A stretch of DNA of 64,000 nucleotides from Planococcus citri (taxonomy: Eukaryota > Arthropoda > Insecta > Hemiptera > Pseudococcidae), in NCBI RefSeq assembly GCF_950023065.1, contig NC_088677.1:73743469-73807468 (forward strand). The letters are read 5' to 3'. Positions 23,994-34,830 of this stretch are shown piece by piece (positions within the stretch are counted from its first letter, which is position 1; each line of letters begins with the position of its first letter). The notes beneath the pieces are model-generated. The model searched no databases, was not told where the DNA came from, and worked only from the letters and a program-made list of their open reading frames with translations. A program made the position numbers and the translations under genes.

Positions 23994-26498
23994 AGGGTGT
24001 AATGCATCTTATTTTGTTAAATTGGAATTTCCATCTCCCACCTCCCCTCCCCAAAGTTGTCACTTCGGTTGAGAAAATAATTCTTCATCTTTTTCCCTTC
24101 CTATCTGCAAAAAAGTGGTGCCGGTTGGAAATGTCCCCACCACAATGAAAAAAATCAATTCACACAATGCTTTGTTTCTGCATCAGAATTTTTCTGAATA
24201 ATCCGCTTTTCTAGAAAAATATCTCAACGACTCTTCAAACCGTAATGGGTCCCCCTAGTAAGGAGCCCCCAAAAGTTGAAAATGACCAAAAAAAATAAGA
24301 ATAAATCCAAATTAGGAAATTTTTATTAGAAATATCCCATTTGGCATTTTCATATTGTTATTGTTCTACACACCCTCTTTTCAAGTAAAATCCTTAGGTC
24401 CCCAAATAATGTAGTTTTTTCCAAGTATATAAAAGCCCCCCCCCCCCGCCGCATAGAAAAATATAAATCTACAAGAAAACATATGGAAAATTGATATCTG
24501 TCAGGGTGTGTAGTGTGTACCTACCTGCTGAAAAATTTATGAATTCACAAAAAAGAATACAAAATTAGGAAATGACCTGAAAAAAGTGTGAAAAATAGTC
24601 GAAAATGTACAAAATTTATTCAAAATTTTGAAAGGATTTGTAAAATGAAAAAAAATCACATGAAGAAAATCCATGTTTGAAAATTTTTGCAGGTCGAGTT
24701 TTTTTCTACCAAAGAAAAGTTGATATTGTCGCGTTTTCATATTTTATATCTTACAAAAAAAGTACTAAATCGGAAAATGACCCAAAAAAGTATTAAAAAC
24801 CGTCGAAAATCTATGGAATTTGTACAAAACGTTGAAAGGATTTTTATAATGAAAAAAAAATCAAATTAATGAAGGAACTCGTGTTTGAAAAATTTTTGCA
24901 CATTGAGTTTTTTCTACCAAAGGAAATTGAATATTGTCGCGTTTTCATAGTTTTTATTGTACAAAAAAAGTGCAAACTTGGAAAATGACCTAAAAAAGTA
25001 GGTACCTATAAAAAACCGTCGAAAATGTGCAATTTTGAAAGGATTTTCTAAATGAAAAAAAAAAACCAAAATGCAGAAAACCCGTGTTTGAAAAATTTTT
25101 GCATATCAAGTTTTGTTTTTTTTACCAAAGACAAGTGAGTATTGTTGCCTTTTCATCATGCAAAAAAAAAAAAAAAAAACAGAAAAAGTACAAAATTAGA
25201 AAATGACCTAAAAAAGTATTGAAAACCGTTGAAAATGTATAAAATTTGTACAAAATTTTGAAAAGAAAAAAAAACAAAATGAAGAAAACCCGTGTTTGAA
25301 AAATTTTTACATGTCAAGTCTTGTTTTTTCTACCAAAGAAAAGTGAATATTGTTGCCTTTTTATCATGCAGAAAAAAATACAGAAAAAGTACAAAATTAG
25401 AAAATTACCTAAAAAAGTATTGAAAATTGTTGAAAATGTACAAAATTTGTACAAAATTTTGAAAAGAAATTTTAAAATGAAAAAAAAAAACAAAATGAAG
25501 AAAACCCGTGTTTGAAAAATTTTTACATGTCAAGTCTTGTTTTTTCTACCAAAGAAAAGTCTAATATTGTTGCCTTTTTATCATGCAGAAAAAAATACAG
25601 AAAAAGTACAAAATTAGAAAATTACCTAAAAAAGTATTGAAAATTGTTGAAAATGTACAAAATTTGTATGAAATTTTGAAAGGACTTTTGAAACGAAAAA
25701 AAAATTAAATGAAGAAAACCCGTGTTTGAAAAATCTTTGCATGTCAAGTTTTGTTTTTTCTACCAAAGAAAAGTGAATATTGTTGCATTTTCATAGTTTA
25801 ATATTGTACAAAAAAAAAGTACCAAAAAAGTACAAAATTGGAAAATAATTTTTGAAAGGATTTTTAAAATGAAAAAAAAATCAAATGAAAAAAACCAGTG
25901 TTTGAAAAATTTTTGCATGTCAAGTTTTGTTTTTTCTACCAAAGAAACGTGAATATCGTTGCATTTTCATAGTTTATATTGTACAAAAAAAAATACCAAA
26001 AAAGTACAAAATTGGAAAATAATTTTTGAAAGGATTTTTAAAATGAAAAAAAAATCAAATGAAGAAAAACCGTGTTTGAAAAATCTTTGCATGTCAAGTT
26101 TTGTTTTTTCTACCAAAGAAAAGTGAATATTGTTGCATTTTCATAGTTTATATTGTACAAAAAAAAAAAAAAAAAATACCAAAAAAGTACAAAATTGGAA
26201 AATAATTTTTGAAAGGATTTTTAAAATGAAAAAAACCAGTGTTTGAAAAATCTTTGCATGTCAAGTTTTGTTTTTTCTACCAAAGAAAAGTGAATATCGT
26301 TGCATTTTCATAGTTTATATTGTACAAAAAAAAAATACCAAAAAAGTACAAAATTGGAAAATAATTTTTGAAAGGATTTTTAAAATGAAAAAAAATCAAA
26401 TGAAGAAAAACCGTGTTTGAAAAATTTTTGCAGGTCGGGTTTTGTTTTTTCTACCAAAGAAAAGTGAAGATTGTCGCCTTTTCATAGTTTATATCATT

Positions 26499-26530
<32 letters not shown>

Positions 26531-27475
26531 AGAAAAAGTACAAAATTAAAAAATAACCTAAAAAAGTAGTAGGTATTGAAAATTTATTGTTGAAATTGTA
26601 CAAAATTTGTATGAAATTTTGAAAGGACTTTTAAAATGAAAAAAAAAATCAAATGAAAAAAACCAGTGTTTGAAAAATTTTTGCATGTCAAGTTTTGTTT
26701 TTTCTATCAAAGAAAACAGAAAAGTGGATATTATCGCGTTTTCATGGTTTATATTGTACAAAAAAAGGTACAAAATTTTGTTTTTTTTGGATTTGCTAGA
26801 CATCCTGTCTGTACAAATTTTTTGAAAATGTTTCATTTCTGGGCAGAATACTTTTGCATAGGTATGTAACCACTCTTTCAAGAAAACTCCTTCGTTGGTC
26901 TTCTAAATTTTATTTCACTTTATACACTCAGTCATTATTTTTGGCCATTGGTAGTATTTGGTACTGTGACATCTCATACAAGAATCAAATTTCCATTTTT
27001 ACGCAATCTGTTAACCATGATTGTTGATTTAGTATCTAAAGAAATTCCAGCTCCAATTTGATAGCATCCGCATGTATTGTTGTTGGCAGTCCTAATTTGT
27101 TTTCTTGTGAATTCCTCAATGTATAATATTTCTTACAAAGCTGATCATAATATCTTGTAAAATCGTGAAAGTCGTCTAAATACTGGACGTTTTATTTTTT
27201 CTAACATGGTTGGAGAAAATTTTCTCATGAAACCTGGCTACTTTAGCTCGTTTACAAATATTTTTTTCATAAGTACGAGTGGGTATAATAATTAGAACAT
27301 CTCTTCTCTCTAATCCAGAGGATTAGCCATAATAAGTGGAGATAAAAGGACTAAAATTTGAAAATCTCATGGCGTGATTTTCTCCTTCGAGGTAACAACT
27401 TAAGGGGGTGGGAAAAAAAATTTAAAAATCCACCATAGGTACAAATAAATAAGGTATCACTACACCCTAGTACGT
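23994..27475. mobile_element. TIR element B1 carrying an 11-copy satellite
   Basis: Outer ends are imperfect inverted repeats of about 25 bp: TTAGGGTGTAATGCATCTTA at the left, and the complement of a sequence reading CTAGGGTGTAGTGATACCTTA at the right. TA on each side fits a TA target duplication. The first and last several hundred bp are related to the ends of B2 (46.57-47.77 kb). The middle is a tandem satellite (24540-26790). No transposase frame is visible. Confidence 0.65.
24540..26790. repeat. tandem satellite inside B1, eleven units
   Basis: The landmark GTTTGAAAAAT occurs at about 24675, 24883, 25085, 25293, 25510, 25723, 25900, 26073, 26241, 26414 and 26669. Early spacings are 202-217 bp; later ones are 168-177 bp, with a final long one. 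Short units lack a block of about 40 bp containing GACCTAAAAAAGTATTGAAA. Each unit also carries TTTTCTACCAAAGAAAAGTG and a run of A before the next unit. Confidence 0.85.
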
Positions 27476-28680
27476 AATGTGTATGTTCATTGTCTATTCG
27501 TGTAATTTTAGTGTGAGTTTTTTGTTCGTGTACCTACTACTTATTTATGTTTCGTTTTGTGACATTAATTATTTTAACTTGTTGTGTTTTAAAATTGCTG
27601 CTTAATATGGTGCTTTTTTGTACTTCCGGATATTATGTTTTTATTTTATAAAGCGGATACGTGCCTTTGAAATTTTGTTACCTTAAAATTACGTATTTCC
27701 AAAAAGCTTCGTTTTTTTGGTTGTATATCTGCAACGTAGTGATGAATGAGAATGATGATGTAGACGAAGTTACGAGAATTTTAGCATGTTTTTTTTTTTG
27801 TTTTTTAATTTTATCTACTTACCGTACGTACTTAGCTAGAGGTAAAATTGCGCTATTGTATTCGTGTGTGTGTACATTTTCCGGTGTAAATATCGCTCAA
27901 TTTTTGGTTTAAAATAATTTGAACTGTGATTTGTGCTAAATTCTCTCTCTATACGTATTGAAAATTGAAGTGCATTCGTCATTTTTTTGGTGACTTGAAT
28001 TTTTAAACTTTGGGAGTTTTAATTACGCGGGTACAGGTACTTATTTAACATTATTTTCACTGCTGTTTGATAAGATAAAGTTTGGCAAGTTATATATCTG
28101 GTAATTCTTTGTTATTTTACTGAAATATTTCATTTCTAAATTACCTACTCTTATTGAATTAAATTCGCCAAAATTATCTGTTCGATGTTCGATTAATTAA
28201 TGAAAATCTACTAGTGAAATGCGATTATCATCGATGTATGTAGGAGTTATCAGAATGAACAAGCTTTTATTCAATGGACTTTCGTTTGTATTTTTTATTC
28301 ATAAAAATGAGTACTTAATATTTTTAATTTTCTATTTAACGAATCACCACTGTTGTGACTGGCAGTTCCTGTATTCATTTTTTTTTTTTTTTTTTTTCTA
28401 CTTTTTAGTAGGTACTTACGAGACATTATACGTAATTTAAAACAATTCATTGTTGACAAATCGAAGCTTTATTCATTAGTGATCATGTAATGTATGTAAA
28501 ATGCAGTGTAATTTGATAGGGTGGGTTGCGTACAATGCGTAGTGGGTTGTTGAGATCGGCTTATTTTATTAAATCATTGAATGAAATACATCACTAATTT
28601 TTTAGGGTATATTTTTTGAATTATTCGAGGTTTTTTTTACATTATTTTAGGTTGAAAATTGTAATAATTGAACATACTAG
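27476..28680. other. non-repetitive T-rich stretch between elements B1 and A3
   Basis: No gene supported. A modest frame at 27661-27912 has no recognisable content. The sequence resembles the 23.0-24.0 kb stretch in base composition and could be a continuation of the rut 3' UTR or intergenic DNA. Confidence 0.4.
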
Positions 28681-30015
28681 TTTATAGTCAAAGCGACAAA
28701 ACGTGTCAAGTTGGGCTTGCATTTTCGCGATCTTAAAAATTCAGTATGCTTTTGGTAGATGGGTCTTAAATGTCAAAAAATACATAGTTTAGATTTTTCC
28801 AACATTTTTTGAAGAGGTTTGAGCTCAAAATTGGGTCATGATTTCTGTAATTGTTGAAAAACTTCAATTCGACATATCAAAATGGGTTAAAAATTTCGCG
28901 AAGAAGTCAAATATTTCCTCGAAAATATTTTTTGAGCATTTTTGAAAAAGTTTGATCCGAAAATTGAATAATAATCTGATGGATTTCCGAAAAGGATGTC
29001 ACGTAACCTATCAAAATGGTTCTAAATTCTAGAAGAGAATCACCAATTTCAAAGAAACTTTTTTTGAGCACTTGTGAAAAATTTAGGGTAAAAAAATGTG
29101 TCAATTTTTTCGATTATTTCGATAGGTCAAAATCTCAAAAATCGTGACGCAGTTTTGGGCTCAAAATTCTTCAAAAATACTCTGAAAACATTTTCGTGGA
29201 AATATTCGAATTTATCGCGAAATTTTTGACTCGTTTTGTTACGTTGAATTACAATTTTTCAAAAATCTCCGAAATTTTGACCCAATTTTCGGCTCAAAAT
29301 GCTCCAAAAATGCTCAAAAAATATTTTCGTGGAAATATTGGTTTTTTGCAAAATGTTGACCCATTTTGATAGGTTGAATTACACTGTTTCTAAAAAAGTC
29401 TCAAAAATTATAACCCATTTTCGAGCTCAAAATTCTTCAAAAATGCTCAAAAATCATTTTTGTGGGAATATTAGAATTTTTCGAGAAAAAATAGCTTATT
29501 TTTTGTTAGGTTGAATTATCTACACCTTTTTAAAAATTTCAAAATCATGACCTTCCAGTTCTGGGCTCAAAATGCTCTAAAAATGCTCAAAAAACATTTT
29601 CAGGGAAATATTTGAATTTCTCGCGAAATTTCAACTTATTTTGATAGGTCGCAACATCACTTTTAAAAAGACTCCACAACAATTGATTTCTGCTCCTGCT
29701 CGAAATGGGGTGAGGGGGCGGGCGTAACTTTAAAATTCCCAAAAATCACTTGAAGATGCCATAACGCCGAAGTAAACATCTAACTTTTTAAATAGAAATT
29801 GCGTTCAGCGTTGGATCCATTTTGAAAATTGAGGATTTTACCCCCCCCCCCTCCCTATTCAACACCGGAAATCTGGAATACCTCTTTTCTGATATTTCAG
29901 ACCCATAGGCATAGGCCATATCTACCAAGAGCAATCTGAATTTTTCAAGTCACAAAAATGCAAACCGAATTCGAATTTCAGAGCACTTTTTGCCAGCTTG
30001 ACCGTAAACTATAAA
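28681..30015. mobile_element. fold-back satellite element A3
   Basis: The left tip starts TTTATAGTCAAAG and the right tip ends with the inverted form of TTTATAGTTTACGGTCAAG. About 90 bp inside each tip match the ends of A1 and A2 (TTGGCTTGCATTTTCGCGA type words). Satellite units are forward from about 28790 to 29100 and reverse-complemented from about 29110 to 29660, so the element is a large imperfect palindrome. A poly-C tract lies near 29842. Confidence 0.72.
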
Positions 30016-30777
30016 TTGAGCTGGGAGCTGGGTTGATTTTGGAATTTTTAAAAAGTTGTACCCAATCAAATTAATCAATCAATAGAGAGAGATTAAAACG
30101 AGACATTTTTTCGCTATTTGGAATCTTCACCGAGCATCTTTTTACTTCGAATATAGATTTTCAATTAATAATTTGAGGTATTTTTATCCGTGTTATCACT
30201 TGTGCAGTTTCATGTTATAATAATTATTCGTAATATAATCAAAAAAATTCATTTCTCTACCTATGTCATGTACGAGCTTCTTTTACAAAGAATTCTTTCT
30301 ATAGTGTATCGTCACTGAAGAAAGTTTGCACAAAATCAAATCATTTATTATACTGTTTCTGTGTTATGATTTTCAAGTTTTAAATGACATCTACTATGAC
30401 TACTTCAAGTATTTTGTTTCAACTGCCATTTTTTTTCGTTTGTTTGTTTGTTTTCATCTTTTTCAACGCTACATTTATTTTATATATTGTATTTATGTAT
30501 TACGTGTACGTATTGCTTGAACTTGAAGTTTCTTCCTGAATTGTTGGTATACTATTTTTTTTTTTTTTTTTTGTATCTTTATGTAATACTCATTGTTGAT
30601 TATGCTTTTAAATTTAACGTTGTTTCACGCTGGTGTTAATTTGTTTTTCGATTTGTACACTTTTAATTTATGTATTTTTAAAGTATTAAAAGTGATTGTA
30701 TTTAAATTTTTTGTATATTTTTGATTAAAACACTATAGTTGAAAGTGTTGGATTTTTATTTTTCATACGTGTAAAAT

Positions 30778-30960
30778 GGTCTACAATTCAACTGTCAAAA
30801 AGTGCTCTGGAAAACGAATTTGGCTTGCATTTTGCGATCCAAAAAAATCAGTTTGGTTTGCTTTTGGTAGACATAGATCTTCTAAAACGAATGACATAAA
30901 ATATTTGAAGTGTATTCGTAAGGATGGGGGAGGGGGCGAGGAAATCTAGACTAAGAAATT
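30778..30960. repeat. solitary family-A end
   Basis: Matches the left end of A1 and A3 (CAAAAAGTGCTCTGGAAAA, TTTGCGATCC, TTTTGGTAGACAT) but has no satellite units or opposite end nearby. It is either a truncated copy or what remains after internal loss. It lies just past the poly(A) signal of the minus-strand gene. Confidence 0.65.
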
Positions 30961-31008
30961 TTTTTTTTCAAAACACGAAAAATATTGCAATGATTTTCTA
31001 TAAGCACG

Positions 31009-31014
31009 TTTATT
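31009..31014 (-). terminator. poly(A) signal of the 321-residue gene
   Basis: AATAAA on the minus strand, about 370 bp beyond the stop codon, and the first such signal met after it. The inferred transcript end is near 30990. Confidence 0.5.
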
Positions 31015-31380
31015 TCAAGTGAAAAAAGTAAACGTAATGTTATAATGATAGATTGATAATACAATATAGTAAACGATATAATTTAACGAACTCGAAGAAA
31101 TAAGAACGAATATAAATTAGAAAAGGAAAACAAAATAACAATTAAAAAAAGAAAAATAATACCAAAAATACTTGTAAATGTAAAGCTTTTCAACGTAAGA
31201 GATCATTAAGTTAAAGCTAAACAATTTGGAATGTCTGATTCTATGAAACAACTAAAATTATTCATATCGTAGTCCCACGTTAGAAAATCTTTTCTTCGTG
31301 ATCTTCGATACTGAAAAGTATATTATAAGTTTTAATCAAGATTAAATCTTTTAAAAGCCACATGAAAATATCTCACAAAC

Positions 31381-32813
31381 TTACACATCGATGGTGTCTT
31401 GCAGAGGAGTTGATTGTGATCTTTGAGTAGATTTAATAGGTGCAAATGCAGAATCTTCGCTGAGACGTAGCTGTGTACCGCTAAAAGGAATATTCAATCT
31501 GGTACAGTCGAGCTGATCCACGCTGGAAATGGATGAAAGGAAAATGAAAATTGAGCTCATGAGCGAGAAAATTCTATTATTTCCTATTTGTTTACCTAGA
31601 TTTTCCAACAGGAACTGGCACAATGATGGGAGGAGTTAGTTTTTGGATAAAGTCCGCTTCTTCACAGCCAGAGATTTCATCTTGAGATGAATTACCGTTG
31701 CTACTATCTATAAACATGGAAAATTGGGCCAATGATTAGAGAAAAGCATTCAATAAGGTCACTTTTTCAACAAACATAATTACTGACCAGTTTCTTTATA
31801 ATTACGAATTCCTAACGCAGTAGCGGAACGTCTCTTTTTCTTGTGATTCTGAGCTTTATACGAAGTAAGCATATCAGAAATGGGGGCACGTCTACCTTCG
31901 GCTATTTCCTAAACAAATTTAAATCACATAGATAGTACGACTATATATTTATTGAGACGAATAATGAAAGATGATTTTTTTTTACCCCTTGGTCCCACAC
32001 AAACGAAGAAAATCCGTATTTCTCCGAGTTGTTTAGGAATAATTTTTCAATCTCTTTGTTAAGGTCTTCGATGGAACTCTGTGATTTGCTGGATTGGCTA
32101 GAATTCTGATCGATAGGAGAGTTGAATCGAGGACTAAAATGTTCGACAGAAGAGTCTGATTCGATATCGGTAGTAGACAGCATATTATCATCCATAATTA
32201 CGTTTTGGTCCATGGAAAACTTACTATTGTTGAAATCTTGAAACCTTGACAAATGAAAATTTAAAGATCAATTTTTGCAATAGCGAAATTAGGAAACGAA
32301 TACGAAATGGCAAATTATTACTTTCGTTTAAGACGAACGTTCTCTATTATTTCATTCATTTCGCTGTCATCGTCAGCAAATGCATTATTTCGCTGAAACA
32401 ATCAAAATGCATCGATTATTACTCTCAGCGGAATTTTTCACAAGAGTGAATCAGAAAAGTGTACTCAAAATTCAACTTACACCGCAGTAATTGTTTTTCT
32501 TCAATACACAATGAGAATGTAAGAATTCTGGTTTCTGTAAATGCATGATGAGAGATTTACTAAACCAATTCAAAGACGAACATTTCGGCTTCACTGAAAA
32601 AAAATCACAGAAACTATACTTTCCCCATCTTGTACATTGGAGGAGTGTAGTCAGTAATTATTTACTTATTTTTCCTGAATTTAAAGAGCTTTTTACTCTG
32701 TAAAAAGGTATCATTTTTTTAGGTTTGTGATTAGTTATTTCTAAACTAAGATGTGGAGTTGGTTTGGAAGTTGAAGCAAATTCGTAGTAATCTGTGTCTG
32801 CTTTGATAGCCAT
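31381..32813 (-). CDS. unrecognised serine-rich, probably nuclear protein, seven exons, complete
   Basis: Exons in order: 32813-32666, 32593-32481, 32392-32322, 32244-31986, 31908-31788, 31707-31596, 31522-31381. All GT-AG junctions keep phase, giving 321 codons plus TAA. The start is the first ATG after a 5' UTR acceptor (TTTACAG at about 32868); it begins MAIKADTDYYEFAS. Visible features: a basic cluster KKKRR at 220-224 (likely nuclear signal) and acidic/serine-rich stretches (TDIESDSSVEHFSP, NSSQSSKSQSSIEDL). Also present are a helix-forming patch NKEIEKLFLNN, a conserved-looking segment IQKLTPPIIVPVPVGKS, and several SP/TP sites suited to phosphorylation. There are no membrane segments and no known domain. 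The family is unknown to me; cell-cycle or DNA-repair regulators often look like this, but that is only an impression. Confidence 0.8.
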
Positions 32814-32869
32814 AGTGAAAGACGAATTATCACAAAAGCATCAGTAATTTACACGAACATCTGTAAACA

Positions 32870-33240
32870 AAAAACATGGTAAAGCTGTTGAGTAACTTCT
32901 TGAAATTGGAAATTTTAAAACCAACCAACCTAATCCTAAATTAAACTTACATTTTTGGTCGTGAAATTTGAAACAGCTACTAACCGGCGAACCAAATACT
33001 GAGAAAATAGAACTCCAGCGAGCAACGTTTGTGTCCAAAATTTAACAGAATGTCACACATCCACGAATCATTTCTGTATTTTTGATCACGAAAGATGATG
33101 AGGGTGAATTGTTTTCGAATAAATGTTCTACACTCGTAGCAAATAACTACACCCACAAAAACATAATTATTGCGACAAATTTGTAAAATGTAGTTGTTTA
33201 CCAAGACACAAGGTTTGCATTCTGAAGGTTATAAAATCAT
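32870..33240 (-). other. 5' UTR and promoter region of the minus-strand gene
   Basis: Upstream of the ATG at 32813, an acceptor at about 32868 implies a non-coding first exon somewhere in 32.9-33.25 kb. No TATA box or initiator could be placed with confidence. Confidence 0.4.
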
Positions 33241-33689
33241 ATGTTCCATAAAAAATCGAGCTCCCTACAAAGAAAAATGTAAACAATGTGTCATCAGCCA
33301 ATCAGAGAGCTGGAAATTGTTGAAACGGAAGTCTGTTTTGTCAGCTCGTGGGTGGATGGGATGCGCTGAATGAATTTGAGCACAGCTTGCCCCGAAGAAA
33401 ATTTCAAATGTATAAAAAATTGCCTTAAAAGCTGGAAAAAATGATCAAAGAATTAGGGAGAAAAAATAAAAACTTGCCCTTAAAAAAGAAGTGACCAAAA
33501 AAATCCTGTTTATTGCTGCTTATTCAATAATTCAAATAGAAACGTATTCATTGGTTCGTGTCAATTCAATTTTGAATTTTTGAATATTTTTTTATTATGT
33601 ACCAAGGTAATTTGTTTTAGTTTTTTTTTTTTTAAATTACTGTTTGTCTATTTTTGTTAATTCGTAGATGGGTGATTGAATTGAGTATC

Positions 33690-34830
33690 GCTCTTGCCAG
33701 AAATTAACAGAAAGTTTCGTTTCTTGCTTTTCAAAAATTGACAAAAATGTCACTTTTTCAGAAAAATGGTCAAGGTTGTTGTGTCATTTTTTGGAAAAAA
33801 TTCCAAAAAGGCCTGCTTTTTTCTCAAAATTTTTCAAAATTCTCGCTATTATTTGAAGAAAATTTCAAAGTTGTTCAAAAGTTCAGCTTTTCTGTGGAAA
33901 TAATTGACAAAAAAATCTTTCCTTTTACCAAAATTGTCGAAATTTTACTTTTTGTCAAAAATTCTCGCTTTTTTGAAAACGATAATTACCTAGTGAAAGG
34001 TTTTGCTTATTGCTAAAATTCTCAAAGTCTTGCTTTTTTGCAAAAAATTGACAAAATTTTCGCTTTTTCAAAAATGTAGGTACGAAAACTTTCGCTTTGG
34101 GAAAAATTCTAAATGATTGTCGCTCTTCGCAGAAAATTCCAATCATCCCAATTTTCATTTAAAACTGTCCAGAATCCTCGTTTTTTGCCAAAATAACTGC
34201 CACTTGCTAAAATTGTCAAAGTCTCGACTCTCGTTTTCTAAAAAGTGGATTTTTTGAATGTCGCTCGGCCTTAAGATCATTTGCGACAAAAACAAATGAT
34301 TAAATAACTGTGCAGCAAAATACTTGGCTGAAATTTTTGCTTTTTTCTAAAAATTCTAAAAAGCTTCTCTTTTTCAAACCAGGTGTAAAATTTTAGCTTT
34401 TCTGTCTAAAACTGACAAAAGGCCTGTTCTTTATTGTCCCAATGTTTCCCCTTTTTTGGCCTGTCTAATTACCCAACAAGAGGTGATAACCTGATACTTT
34501 TTCTAAAATTGTCAAATCTTGCACTTTTGCTTTTTTACAAAATTTTTCAATTTTTTACAAAAATTTTCAACTTTTTACGAAACTTTAATTTTTTAGAACT
34601 TTGCAACTGTCAAAAAAAAAATTATTTTTTTTCAAGAATCGAGTTTGGTAACAAATGTTTTGTTTTTTTTTCCTTTAAAAAATTGCAGAAAAGTAGGTAT
34701 CGCCTTTTTTTGTCAATAGGTAATTCAATTCACAAGAAGGTCCTGCTTTTTGCCAAGATTGCCAAAGTTTTGTTTGTTGCCAAAAATCGGGTTCTTCGCT
34801 AGAATTGGCAAATTTTGAGCAATTATTTTG
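33690..34830. repeat. degenerate repeat array C3, reverse orientation
   Basis: Units with words such as CAAAATTGTCAAAATCTTGC and TTTTTTGCCAAAA are the reverse complement of the units in the arrays at 14.2-17.0 and 57.5-59.9 kb. No matching flank was recognised, so the array may be truncated. Confidence 0.6.

Noticed and set aside
24540..26790. Regularly spaced repeats resembling a CRISPR array
   Set aside because: Units are about 170-215 bp, contiguous and A/T-rich without unique spacers, in a eukaryotic genome: a satellite.
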